64,000 nt of DNA from Hymenoscyphus infarciens (GCA_001414345.1 LLCB01000127.1:62001-126000), one strand, 5' to 3'; positions 33,966 through 45,899 are shown, counted from the stretch's first letter. Numbers and translations are program-made. The notes: generated from the letters alone by a model not told the origin.

Positions 33966-35088
33966 ATGGCGGATAGATATTCGTTCTCCTTGACCACCTT
34001 CTCCCCAAGGTAAGCTTGAACCCTCTCTAGCTTCCCATTGCACGTATCAAGCTATCCCGGTGGCACAATTCCGTTCATGGCTAATTCAGAATAGCGGGAA
34101 GTTGGTTCAGATAGGTTCGTGGAGCTCTAATATACCCTATGAAGCATTGCGCTTCCACTCTCTTGCCGACAAGTCAATAAGTCCCAACTGCTAATGGTGA
34201 TGGTTCAGAATATGCATTAAATGCGGTCAATCAAGGTGTCACGGCATTGGGAATCAAAGGTATGCCTCAGAAAGCCCCCTTCTCTCTGGGCAAAACCTAA
34301 CTCTCCCAAGCTACAAACGGCATTGTCCTCGCAACGGAAAAGAAGTCCTCGTCGCCCTTGATCGATCCTCCTTCCCTCTCAAAAGTCAGCCTTATCACAC
34401 CAAACATCGGCATGGTATACTCAGGCATGGGACCCGACTATCGAGTATTAGTCGACAAAGCCCGTAAAGTCTCACATACCGGCTACAAGCGAATTTACAA
34501 CGAATACCCCCCAACGAGAATATTAGTGCAGGATGTGGCAAGAGTCATGCAGGAGGCAACTCAATCTGGTGGTGTACGACCTTATGGTGTCAGTTTGTTG
34601 ATTGCAGGTTGGGATGAGGGTATTGAGCCGGAATCTGAGGAGGCTGCTACTACCGATACTCTTCCTGATGATGAGAAGAAGCCATCTGGAAAGACTGGTG
34701 GTATCTTGAAGGGCGGACCTATGCTATACCAGGTTGATCCAAGTGGCAGTTATTTCCCTTGGAAAGCGACGGCTATTGGCAAGAGTGCTACTTCAGCAAA
34801 GACGTTTTTGGAGAAGAGATACACCGAGGGTCTTGAGTTGGAGGACGCTGTCCACATCGCATTGTTGACCTTGAAGGAGACAATTGAGGGAGAGATGAAC
34901 GGAGAGACTGTTGAAATTGGTAGGCCAACATTTTCAACATTTTCGAAACTCAACTGACAACTATAATAGGAATCGTTGGACCACCAGCTCATCACTTACT
35001 TGGCGTTGAAGGAGTTGAGGGTGCTCAAGGACCAAGATTCAGAAAGTTGAGTCCTCAGGAGATTGAGGATTACCTAACGAATCTATGA
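33966..35088 (+). CDS. PRE8: 20S proteasome subunit alpha type 2
   Basis: Structural alpha-ring subunit of the 20S proteasome; alpha subunits gate the chamber and have no catalytic Thr. Five exons, 33,966-34,009, 34,095-34,114, 34,209-34,259, 34,311-34,919 and 34,970-35,088, join in phase into 280 residues. Exon 2 is only 20 nt, yet it is required to complete the alpha-subunit signature [20 protein letters not shown] at the N-terminus, which spans exons 1-3. Other visible marks are [24 protein letters not shown] strands, then [17 protein letters not shown], and [15 protein letters not shown]. After that comes an acidic, Ser/Lys-containing insertion (about residues 153-178) seen, as I recall, in other filamentous ascomycetes and absent from yeast Pre8 (250 residues). 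The tail ends [12 protein letters not shown]. The stop is 269 bp from the stop of the convergent RCC1-repeat gene. Confidence 0.95.
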
Positions 35089-35356
35089 GCGTGCATATCC
35101 TGCTTTGCATTTGATAGTTTGGGGCACCTGTATTATAGATGGTCACAACCTGGAAGAAGACAAAATGGATGAGACAAGATACCAAAGACTTTAATTTGCC
35201 TCAGGTCTAAATTGATATTTTGACTACCACTATCATCCCTTCCCTCTTTTTTGTTTCCCCGTTGACCTCAGTCAAATTTCCAGCTGGTGGCTGGGCAAGC
35301 AACTAGAAAATCCATGTTTTGGCTCCCATCGGAAAACTATTCTTCCAACACCTTTA

Positions 35357-36789
35357 TCACGTATCCCTAACCACCAGAAACGAATTATCATACCCCGTCC
35401 AAACACCCTCAACCTTCCCACAGACAGGGACTTTCATCTCAACCCACTCCCCAACACCGTCCACATCTCCCAATCCCAGCTGACCGTTCCCATTAGAGCC
35501 AATTCCCCAGACCCGTCTTTCTTCCCCGTCGATCGTGATAGCAATCATGTAATCTCGACCAACTGCGATATCGATGACATCCAATCCATGGATATCTATT
35601 GATTTTACTGCTTCTTCCTCTTCTTCTGGATCTGAGGGTTGGAAGAAAGGTAGGAAGGATGAGGACGAGGAATTTGAAGACGTTCCCCAGATATAGAGAT
35701 CTTTTCCTAATGTGAGGGCTGCTGTTACCGTCCCGCTGGAAATGAGTTTCTGTATCGGACCTGTTGGTAAAGAAGACAACTCTGTGATTTCTGAGGGTGT
35801 GTCTGCTGGCCTGGTTTTTATCAGTCACCATTTATCTCTTGAGTTTGAAGGCTCACCTACGTCCCATCCGTAACTTCTCGTCCCAATAGCTGTGGGAATC
35901 GTGCATCTCCCCAACTATATACCAACTCCTCCTTCGTTAAAACATGGAAGGCTCCCAAGTTCCCTACGATTGTGGTGATTTCCGAGGGGAAGTCAAAAGA
36001 GCTTTCCAGGGTTTGAGAGAGGTGGGAGTGGATGTTTTTGTATATCGTTATGGTTCTTGGGCTGGAAGCTGAGACGAGGGCTAATCGTCCAGAGGAGAGG
36101 GTTGCTATTTGGTTTTTATTCTGGATTATTGGTTGGGGGCTGTTGAGGATGGTGTAGAGGTGGTCGATGAAAGAAGTTTGAGGTAAGGAGGGGATTCCTA
36201 GGTAGTGGAGTCTGGGTGCGATGGAGGAGGGAGTTTGGATGGAGACTGGGGGTGTTAGTAGCTGTTGTAGAGATAATGGGTTGAAATTTTAGACTAAAAG
36301 GAGACGAGACTGGTAAGAGGGGCATAACTCAATTGGGAAGAAACAAACAACACTGGGGTGCTGACTCGGGAAGCCACGACTGTAGTCTCAAGGCACTCGG
36401 TTGAATGACTGAAGAAATCAGTTACGGATTTCATTCTCTGACGTGAGTAATGAATTCATTCTTTTTTTGATAAACAAGCAAAATTTGAAAACCCAGCAGA
36501 CTTTTATCCATCGAATACCAGGGGGAAGGTAGTAGTAAAAATGAGAGAGATGTGAAAGGGTGTGAAGGCTCGGCAACTTGAAAGTCATAGGATAACTTGG
36601 AGGTACGAAAAGAAACTTGCCTAAATTGGCCGAAAAGTCTCCATAAATGAAGTCGGTATATTCAGCAGTAAGTATCTGAGTCCATATTCTGAGGTCTTCT
36701 TGCTCAAGTCTCTGCTCTTCCGAATCAGGAGGCCCGTAAGTAAGTTGACCGAAAGCATTGAAGCCGCAACCCCAAAGCGACATTGACAT
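35357..36789 (-). CDS. RCC1-repeat protein (middle exons uncertain)
   Basis: Beta-propeller protein with RCC1 repeats, resembling fungal Ats1-type proteins. Certain parts: the first exon from ATG 36,789 to 36,621, starting MSMSLWGCGFNAFGQL (the first blade strand), and the last exons about 35,861-36,245 and 35,357-35,810. The last two join across a 44-bp intron (GTAGGT...CCAG) in phase and contain SWGDARFPQLLG, LYIWGTSS and VWGIGSNGNGQLGLGD, typical propeller motifs. The middle is unresolved. The first exon seems to end at a GC donor (GCAAGT) joined to a TTCAG acceptor at 36,408, and the next exon (from 36,408) must splice before its TGA into an acceptor such as TACTAACACCCCCAG at about 36,246. 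Ats1 in yeast functions with Nap1 and in tRNA wobble modification; transferring that role here is inference. Confidence 0.75.
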
Positions 36790-37522
36790 CGTGCCAGCTC
36801 TCTTATTTGTTCATTCGACACAGGCCCTTTCTCAAATGTCTTAGACGGACCAATAAGAGAGAGTAATCAAATGCCAGTTTTCCGATTGCTTGTTGGAGTC
36901 CCTTCAGCCTTACAGACTGCGAACTGCAGCGAAAAGGTGCAGCAAGCAAATTGGTGCACAGCCCCCACTTCACCACAAAATGTCAGCAGCGACCTCACAC
37001 TCACAGCATCTCAACTCGACTCGACAGCTTCACTCGAAAGATCTCGTCACTACACTCGACAATCGAAATTGCCTCACTCATCACTCATTCCCCGCAGCGA
37101 ATATTCACCTTTACCAAGTCTCACCCGCGACGTCGTAACTCACGCAACTTGGCATCGTCACCTCCCAAACAGTGCTGCCTACAGCAGCATCAGCATCTCC
37201 TCCGCAGGCTCCCATTTAATTGTTCCTGCATGCAACACAGACCTCTCTCAGCCTCAGCTTACTCTTTTTTGCTCAAGAAACCATAATTCCCCGGATTTTT
37301 TTCTGTTGATTGTTTTCTTTTCTTGTTGCTCTCTGTGTTCCTTGTTCAATTGAGGGGTTGAATTTTGTGGCGGTGTTCTTTCTGGTGTATTTTATACGCG
37401 GCACAAGGTTCGATAACAATTAGCAATTCTCTCTTTACATTCCTCCAGACCCAAGCTGAACCAGTTGAATCCCGGCGACAAAGAGGCCCCAGGTTGAAGA
37501 CGAGAAGGAAACATAAGATATA
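36790..37522. promoter_or_regulatory. Divergent intergenic region between RCC1-repeat gene and Hsp70-like gene
   Basis: Two genes start back to back 733 bp apart. A CCAAT box on the plus strand at 36,850-36,854 is the only element I can name. Short frames here (up to 160 codons at 36,871-37,353) are low-complexity, Ser/His/Thr-rich, and I do not accept them as genes. Confidence 0.45.
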
Positions 37523-40001
37523 ATGAATCTCGATCTCCCGATACGCTCGGCTAGTCGTCGAAACGACGAGAGCAGAAAACATTTTACCAATATGACACCT
37601 ACCTCCTCGACAGAAGCTATATCGGGACCGATTCGGGAACCTACCCCTTTGAATGATAGGTTGATCGTTGGGCTTGATTTTGGGACTACTTATTCTGGGT
37701 ATGTTCTACATTTTTCCGTCATTTCTTTGCGACGGTGATGGTTGAGATTCGAAGTCCCAGAGCAAAGATTGGTTTATGAATCTTCATTTGGAGAATTGCA
37801 ACCTTTTCGCCATTAGATTTCTTGAGATACCCATATTCAATGTAATTTCCTTGCCACAACCAAGAGCTAAGACTGTGCCAATTGAGTTTGGGGTACCAAG
37901 AATTCAATTGCTTGATTTTGCTAAAACTTGTTCGATTCCCCCACACTTAAATTCTTCTACACATGCTAGGCATACAAGATTAGACTAGGTACAGGTTGAG
38001 AATTATGACGAGAGATTTAATCTGCGACATGGCATTTTCTACAGGAGGAACTCTTTCTAAACTCAATGCCCTTCGATTTATCTGCCTACCTCGCGTTCTC
38101 CGGTCACTTCTTGCGTTCCCTCAACCATACCTCTCATAACACAAGCTAACAATATCAAACAGCGTAGCAGCAGTCTACACCTCAACCCCTGACGACGTAG
38201 AAATCATCAAAACATGGCCCGGCGGCAACGGCATAACATCCGACAAGGTCCCCACCGAACTATCCTACGACCCCTCTTCCTCTCCCAACTCACCAACAAT
38301 AAAATGGGGATTCCAATTCCGCCCCGAAGAGTCCCGCTTGCGGTGTATAAAACTCTTCCTCGATCGCTCTCAAAAACTCCCATGGTACGTTTCCCCACTG
38401 GAAACGGCTGCGCAGCTCAAGAAATTCAACAAGAATGTCGTTGATGCTGTGAGCGATTACTTGACCCAAGTTTACAATCATACCATGGAAACTCTGACGA
38501 GGAGATATGGGGAGAGCTTTATGAGTAGTACGAAAGTGGAATTTGTACTTACTTGTCCGGCTGTTTGGTCGGATGCCGCGAAGAATACTACGCTTCAAGC
38601 AGCTGAACGCGCGGGTATGGGAGCAAAGAGCGAGATTCAGATGATCAGTGAACCGGAAGCTGCTGCTGTTTACACACTCAAAGCTATCCAACCTAACCAT
38701 TTGAGTGCCGGGGATAACTTCGTGGTCTGTGATGCAGGTGGAGGAACGGTGGATTTAATCGCGTATAAAATTATTTCTCTCAAACCTTTGAGAGTTGAGG
38801 AATCAGCGGTTGGAACGGGGGGACTATGCGGAAGTGCGTTCTTGAATTATCGCTTTGAGGATCATGTCAAGGCGAGGCTTGGAGAGGAGAAATTCAACGA
38901 GATGATGGCTAAGAAGGGGAAGACTTGGCAGATGGGTCTACGATACTGGGAAGAATTCGTTAAAAGAAACTTCAACGAGGAGGAGCATCAGGAAGTTAAT
39001 GTTCCTCTTCCGGGATTGCCAGATGACGAGGAAGCAGGGTTGGATTCTGGATTCCTTGTCATGACCGCGGCACAAATCAAAGAGATCTTTGAACCGGTTG
39101 TCAAGGAAGTTTGTGATCTCGTTCAAGGACAAGTCGATGGGATCCGTCAAAAAGGCGGTATCGTCTCGGGAATCGTACTCGTTGGTGGTTTCGGACAGAG
39201 TAATTACCTCTACACTCGGTTGAAAGCTCATTTCAATACTGCTGCTCCACCTCCCTATAGCGAAAGACCTACACACGCTCAAGCTAATGCTCTCATCCAA
39301 AATGGATCTGTGGAGGTGATGCAGCCCGTGAATGCGTGGACGGCAGTGGTGAGAGGAGCGGTATTGAGGGGGTTGGAGGGAAGTATGGTCGTAAGCAGGA
39401 AGTCGAGGATGCATTATGGGACTTCGTATGCTACGGTTTATGATGAGGAGAAACATCAGGTTAGCGAGAGGTATTGGAGTCCGTTGTGGGAGAGGTGGAT
39501 GGTTTCGGATAGGATGCAGTGGCATATCGCTAGTATGTTTTCTCCCTCCCTTTCCTCTTTTTTGAGTGTAGAGCTGATATTCGTGGTAGAGGGCGAGACT
39601 TTGAGTGCTGAAACACCAGTTAGTTTCCATTACACACGTAATTTCAGGTATACTCCCCCTCCTTTCCCCTCCCCTTATCCCCTCCCCATCCCCCTTTCCA
39701 TCCCACTAACATTTCCCCAAGGCCAGGACAGTCCCTCGTAGTCTCCGACGACCTAATCGCCTCAGACGCCGACGGCGAGCCACCTGCCTCTTATACACGG
39801 GACCTAGTAAATGTCTGCACCCTAACCACAGACCTCGGTGCGGTCCCAAAACCCCTCTTCACACGATTGACAACCACTCGAGGTGTGGAGTTTGATAACT
39901 TGGATTTCACGCTCGAGATGATCGTAGAGAGTGCCGGGTTGGGCTTTGAGTTGAAGGTTGACGGGCGTAGGTATGGGAGAGTGGAGGCGGAGTTTCATTG
40001 A
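37523..40001 (+). CDS. Hsp70-like (HSPA12-type) actin-fold ATPase
   Basis: Cytosolic ATPase of the distant Hsp70 family found in many paralogues in filamentous fungi; cellular role unknown. Exons 37,523-37,698, 38,163-39,532, 39,590-39,647 and 39,722-40,001 join in phase into 627 residues. Intron 1 is long for this window (464 bp). The ATPase signatures are in order: phosphate-1 loop LDFGTTYSG (51-59), SEPEAAAVY (about 221-229), phosphate-2 CDAGGGTVDL (248-257) and adenosine motif VLVGGFGQS (about 397-405). The family's usual tail follows, with no canonical Hsp70 substrate-binding domain and no EEVD. Two in-frame ATGs (37,523 and 37,592) are possible; the first adds 23 residues of basic, Ser-rich leader. 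The C-terminal exons form a beta-rich region (VNVCTLTTDLG, FTLEMIVESAG). The true chaperone activity of this family is not established. Confidence 0.92.
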
Positions 40002-40949
40002 GTGAGTTTGTGCTGTGCTTGAAAGAGGGAAGGTTGGAGGAGGAGACGTTTGGTGGTTGGTAGCTCATCGCCTGGAAAGGAGGAAGGGGGGATGGAAGGA
40101 ATTATGGACGGCATGGTATTATATCCTTTAGTAAAGCAATGGAAGCAGGACAGATTCGGAGGAGAAAATTAATATATCTGATACACCTAACCTCAAGTAT
40201 CAAAACTCATTCCGTCTATGCAGTAGAACGAGAAGAGGATAAACTAGACTGGGGAACCCCCGAAAAAATGTCTGCCTTGCTCTGGTTCCCATCGTTTCAA
40301 CCAACCCATCCCCTTGAACGACTCGCTCCCAAAGTACGTGGCTATGTATATCAATTACACGCTCACCAAAAGAAAAAACCCCCCGAATCCTACGCCTACC
40401 TTTGGAAAAGCCTCAGAGAGGAGGACATGAAGAGCGGAACATCCACTCAGGGAGCAATAACTCCGCAAGGCGAATTGTTATGTCTGCAAAAAGTGAGGCG
40501 ACGAGGCGGCCGAAATGCAGTAAGCCTTGCACTCACAGATAGGAGGATATCCACTTCCGGGGCATTGCTTTTTGGCATTCGGCATATAAGGAAGGCGAGC
40601 CTCGTCCGTTTTCCCAGAAAATTTCACAAGTCTTACATTCCAAGATCCATGGTAGTTGTGAATGGGGTATCTCTCGGGTAAACCATAGTGAGGCTGTGCA
40701 CTTACGAAGGGGCCTCCCACACGCCACCCAATTGGAAAAGACGATAATTTAGGGAGCCAATGAGAAAGTAGAAAAATCCTTCTATTTATGTCGTTCTTCT
40801 GATGATTGGTTGCGGGATTATTTGTCGGTCTAATATGATTTCGTCGTATTTAATCAGGGGTCGAATAGACTCACAAAGCAGCTGCCAAAGTAGATGGTGT
40901 AACCTCTCATTGTGGCGAATTATCGAGATCGCAGCTGAATTACCTTCGT
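40002..40949. other. Intergenic sequence between Hsp70-like gene and TIR element
   Basis: Ordinary base composition. A 180-codon frame from ATG 40,139 to 40,681 is the only candidate gene. It has Lys/Arg-rich composition, no domain I recognise and no splice support, so I leave it out. Confidence 0.5.
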
Positions 40950-43423
40950 AAGTATGGTGGCTGTTAGCGACCCTCTCGGACATTTTAGAAAATCAACTTT
41001 TTAGCATTTCAGCGTCTAAATATATTATAATTCAACGTCCTCTACTACCACCTTTTATACTAAATTATACTTTAAAGTTAAGAGAATTATATAATAAGGC
41101 TATTTAATTATACTAAAATTATATATACTCGATTATTATAAAAGTTATAGTTATTAAAAAAAATAAAAATTTTAAAGTTCTTACTTTTATTTCCTCTACT
41201 ACTACTACTTTTTATATACTCGTAGATTTATAAATCTTAGTAATATAATATAGCTATTATATTATATATATTTACTTCTATTATAAGCTTAGCTTCTTTA
41301 TTAGTAGAAGAGAGATTATTTAATTAAACTAAGAGATAGTATTTATATTTATAAAAACTAAGAAGAATATTCTTAAAAGAGTCTATAAATAGTTTATTAT
41401 TAAAAGACTAAATTAGATATAAAGCGTTAATAGCTATAATAAATTATTCTTTTAAAGCTTTATAATAGCTAGCTATTTATAATTACTATTTATATTAGAA
41501 GAGTTTTAATTCTAAAACTAGTTAAATATATCTAAAACCTCGTTTATATTCTCTAAACTCTTATATATATATATATATCTCTTCTCTCTCTTGATATTAA
41601 AAAGAATAATCTATTCTTTATTTTAGTATTTAAGTCTATAAATTATATATATTATTCTTTTAAATATACTTCTATTTATCTCTTTACTAGTAGTATATAA
41701 TTAGTATTATTATAAGCTTCTAAATATATAGATTTATTACTATCTACTTATATAAAATACTAAGATATTTATTAGCTTTTTTAAACTCTTTTTAGATTTT
41801 AGTTATAAAGTACTCTCTTTAATTAATATTTAAATATAGCTTTTTAAAAGTAGTATATTAACTTCTTTTATAGTATTAAAAGAAGTCTAAATTAAAAAAT
41901 ATTAAAAATCCAGATATATAATACTTTTAATAGAAACTAGTCTAATAAGTAATAGTAGTATATCTTAATTAACTAATAAACCTCTTAGTAAATAGAATAC
42001 TTTAAGTATTATTTATATAAAAAAGTTTTTTTAATAGCTTAAAATATAATTAGATTATCTTATAATATATTTATATATATATTATCTATTATTAAAATAA
42101 AAAGTTTATTAAGACTTATAATATATACTCTACTTAAAAGTAATCTTAGTAATAGTAAGAAGTGTTTTAAGAGAAACTTAATAAGATATATAATTATAAA
42201 AATAATAATACTAGAAATTATACTTATAAAGCTAATAATAAATTATAGTAGAAATTTTAAAAGAAAGTCTCTTTCTATAAAAATACTAAATATCTAAAGA
42301 CTAATATTTATATAATATATAATAAGATTAAAACTAATTAGCTTAATACTAGTAATAAAGACTTTAATCTTTTTAATAAAATATAATTAGAGTTTAATAT
42401 ACTATATACTTATTTTTACTTATACTTTTATAACTAAATATATACTAAAAAGTATATTTACTAAATAAAGGAATTAGTTATACTCATAAAAGAGAAGAAA
42501 CTAATTAATATTATATAGACGCTTATACTTAAGATAAAGAAAGAGAGAGATAATAAGCTTAGATATTATAATAGATATAATAGTATAAATTATATACTAC
42601 TAGTAAAGAGATATATAAGAGTATATAGACTAGAATAATATATACTATTACTAAGCCTAATACTTAGAAAAAGAATAAATTAGCTTCTTTTATAATATAA
42701 CTAAAGAGCTAGATAATACTAAAAGATTAAAAATAAACCTAATCTAATATAGATAATAATAATATTTAGAAGCCTAACTATTATTATAGAGAGTATAAAT
42801 AGAATATTATTATAAATATAGAGTTTAACTAGCTTTTATAAAATATTTAAAAGTAATATATTAAATTTAATAAGAAAGAAAAGAAGAAAATAAAAAGAGA
42901 GAATAATAGTAGAATATACTTTAAGCTTAGTCTTTTAGAATAAGTTAATTTTAAGTTTCTAGAGTTTTACTAGAAAAGAGAGAAAGGCTAGTTTTTAGCT
43001 ACTAATAAGACTATAGTTTATTAACTATATATACTTTTAGTATATTTAAATAGCTTTAATATATAATTTAAAAGATAGTAGCGTAGTTATAGTAATATTT
43101 AGTATTAGAAGAGTATAAAAAGCCGATTTTCTAAAATGTCTAAGAGAGTTACTAATAGCTAGTATATAATAGTAGGTTCTAGAGTATATAGTATATAAGA
43201 GTAAGAATCTTAAATTCTATCTTTTTAACGACTATAACTTCTATACTAATCGAGTATATATAATTTTAGTATAATTAAATAGCCTTAATAAGTAATTCTA
43301 GTAACTTTAAAGTATAGTTAAGTATAAAAGGTGGTGGTGGAGTATGTTGAATTATAATATATTTAAGTGTAAAAAGTCGATTTTCTAAAATGTCCGAGAG
43401 GGTCGCTAACAGCCACCATACTT
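40950..43423. mobile_element. RIP-degraded DNA transposon with long terminal inverted repeats
   Basis: The first ~240 bp and the last ~240 bp are inverted copies of each other. Both ends begin AAGTATGGTGGCTGTTAGCG, continue with CTCTCGGACATTTTAGAAAATC, and then run into AT-rich sequence that matches in long blocks (for example AGGCTATTTAATTATACTAA). The interior has no open frame and the RIP signature (CA/TG almost absent). The outermost ~50 bp of both ends are unmutated. Immediately inside the right end (43,115-43,172) lies a second, mutated copy of the tip in the same orientation, so another element end is nested or duplicated there. I could not see a clear target-site duplication (flanks CCTTCGT and GCTTTCC). 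Transposase family not identified. Confidence 0.8.
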
Positions 43424-43998
43424 GCTTTCCAGGTTGTTGCACAACTTTCGCTCTTTTACGAGGGAAGGAGCAACATGGAAAAAGGGACTTGGCTCCCTTG
43501 GTCGTTTCTTCGAGGTCCCTGCTTCACACACCTGCGGCAATACTTGCTCTGTCATGCAACTTTTGCACTAGTAAGGTGGGAAAGAGTAATCTCAGCGAGA
43601 AAGCAACCAGCAGTCCACGCTACTGCTGAATGGAGTTTGGTAGGAGTGTGACATTTATGGATCTTAGGTACTCTTTGGCGGGCTTTAAATTTAGAGAGTA
43701 GGTAGGTCGTTCGTTCCCGGTTGTTTTTATTTTTCTCACGCCCGAACTCGTGCTGTGCATAGGAACGAAGTAACAGCGACAAGGCAAAATCCTGGGAATG
43801 CTACTACAAATGCTTCAAATGAGTATATCAAGTAGAAGGGCCGAGTGCAAAAATGATGACATTGAGAAAGCATGGGGAACGCCGCTGAGATTGGTTGTCA
43901 CGTACTCGTTGGCATTGACGTGTTTTCGCTGATGGATTTTTGGTAGAGCTTTATGGGAAAGAAGGCTTGGTCTGTTTGTTTTCGATGTTTTAAATGTC
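43424..43998. other. Island of ordinary sequence between two RIP-degraded TIR elements
   Basis: Balanced composition with CA and TG present, no supported gene. Short frames start from the ATG inside the TIR tip and are artefacts. Probably the original target-site DNA. Confidence 0.5.
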
Positions 43999-44843
43999 GG
44001 TAATTGACACTTTTGTCCCCTAGAATATCCTCTAAATTACTCGAAAAGTGACTATTCTATTCTTTAAATAATACCCCTCAAAAAAGAGGGTATTCTAGTT
44101 AGAAAAGGGGGATATTTAAATTAGTCATTATTTACTATTTTTACTATATTACGCCACCTATTTTTTGGTGAATTAAAGCTAGTATCTTAAGATTATAACC
44201 TTTAATATATAGTATCTAATTTCCTTTGATTCCTTGAATTATTTACCTTCTACTACTAATATACTAGCCTATAAGTATATTAAAAAGATGGCCTACTATA
44301 CTATGGCTTCTAAATCAAAGGTTAGCTAGGAGTAGAATACTATTAAGAAGGTATAAGAGAAGGTTTACTTTTTGCTAACTAATCGCGATTTATCCTAGTA
44401 TATAGTCTCTTATATACGTATACTAATAACCGAGCTAAGAATAGCGTTTAATATATCCTCTATAACTATCGAGATTACTACTTTAAAGCTATAACGTTAA
44501 TAAATAATAAGATCTTATATAAGAGAGGCTATAAAGTGCTTTCGTAATAGACGTATCGCGTAGTTGAAAAGCAACGTAATAAGAGTATAAAAGTTCTTAA
44601 GAGTTAGTTTACGTAGTCGTAAGTAGGTTACTTTACTATATTTATTTGTTTTTTAGTATATTAGTATAAGGAAACTAATAGATAGAGAAAAAGTATAAAC
44701 TAACTTAAATATCCCTCTTTTCAAACTAGAATACTCCTTTTTTTAAGAGATATTATTTGAGGGATAGAACAGTTACACTTTAATTAATTTAGAGGATATT
44801 CTAGGTCTTTACGATTATTTAGAGGATAAAAGTGTCAATTACC
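43999..44843. mobile_element. RIP-degraded short TIR element
   Basis: Both ends begin GGTAATTGACACTTTT (left as read, right in reverse complement), followed by matching blocks such as CCTAGAATATCCTCTAAATTA and, further in, GTATTCTAGTTTGAAAAGAGG-like sequence, over roughly 150 bp. The flanks are similar: GTTTTAAATGT on the left and GTTTTAATGTT on the right, compatible with a target-site duplication that has lost one base. The interior is AT-rich without an open frame. At 845 bp it is probably a deleted, non-autonomous or strongly degraded element. Family not identified. Confidence 0.75.
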
Positions 44844-45360
44844 GTTTTAATGTTAGAGTGGATTTCGAAAGCCGCCATCTTTTCTGCAGCGCAGTTCCGT
44901 GGTGGGAGTGAGTGTGAGAGGCGCGCCTTCGGTTTCCAGGTTTAGTCACGAGTTATAAGGCGAGCAAAGTTGTTGTCTTCCTTTTCTCGTCGTAGAACGT
45001 AAAAACTCTCCTTTCTGAGATTACATCGTTCGCAGTTGGCTTCATAGGCTCCGTGATACTATACTAGAGACGTGTTTACCATGTTACTTATAGTGAAATT
45101 AATTCCTTTCCAGATTAGGTGAAGTTCAGAAGTTCAGTCGTATACTTGAAGCTTGTTTGAGGCTAATTGGTACTCCCCTTTCTTTTCTCCTAATGAGAAT
45201 AAATTAATAAGAGAAATGAATAGGACGATCCTCTCACATTTCTTATCTCTCACAATATTCCGAAGAAGCTGTTAGAGGTGCCATGACTTATAGAACTTAA
45301 GAAAAAGCTTTGAAATTTCAGGGAATTTAACTATCCCTTCAGTTATCCTTACACCCCACG
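44844..45360. other. Island of ordinary sequence before the large AT-rich block
   Basis: Balanced composition, no supported gene. It is the last non-degraded DNA before the block that runs to the window's end. Confidence 0.5.
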
Positions 45361-45364
45361 TATA

Positions 45365-45480
45365 GACGCGTTCAGCAGTCCGGTTTAAAACTACTCTTAT
45401 TTAAGGTAGTTTTAGACTAAAATCTAGGTAGCTTCGAACTACGATACTACTAAACCAGTTTAAGAGTGCTAAGATACTAA
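45365..45480. repeat. Palindromic, tRNA-like repeat relic
   Basis: A near-palindrome (GGTAGTTTTAGACTAAAATCTAGG and surrounding) lies beside a minus-strand sequence TGGTTTAGTAGTATCG...GTTCGAAGC, which resembles RNA polymerase III A-box and B-box motifs. The boxes are too close for a tRNA, so a degraded SINE is the most that can be suggested. Confidence 0.25.
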
Positions 45481-45899
45481 AATCTGAATTAGCGCCTCTT
45501 TCCACCTCTTTATTCACTCTCTCTCGCTCTCTTATATTCTTAATAACTTCTATCTTATAGAATTCTTTCTAACATAGCTAATTACTACTATAAATAGGTA
45601 TATTATACTACTTACCCTAGCTCTTAGTTTAACGTAGATAAGGTAGACGCACTTAGTATAGAGAATAGTATAGTTTTCATAGTTTTCGTCTAGTTTTGAA
45701 TATACTAAACTATACTACGGTTTTAGTACTATTAGTAGAACTAAGTAATAAATTAATAAAACTAACTACGTAAACTATCGTAGTTTTGAAAACTATAAGT
45801 AAAAAGAGCTACTATTTTTAATCTAAAAGTAGCTCTTTAGTAGTAACTAAAGTATTAACCTCTCTTATAATTCTCTTATTATCCTTCTTCTCTAATACT

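Noticed and set aside
40139..40681. 180-codon plus-strand frame as a gene
   Set aside because: It is long enough to consider but has no recognisable motif, and its composition is not clearly coding. A protein search or RNA-seq could revive it.
40786..43629. Two frames with the same start MSERVANSHHT as a duplicated gene pair
   Set aside because: The identical start is encoded by the terminal inverted repeat tips of one transposon; the rest of the frames is unrelated flank.
45365..45480. Functional tRNA gene
   Set aside because: A-box- and B-box-like motifs are too close together and no cloverleaf can be formed.
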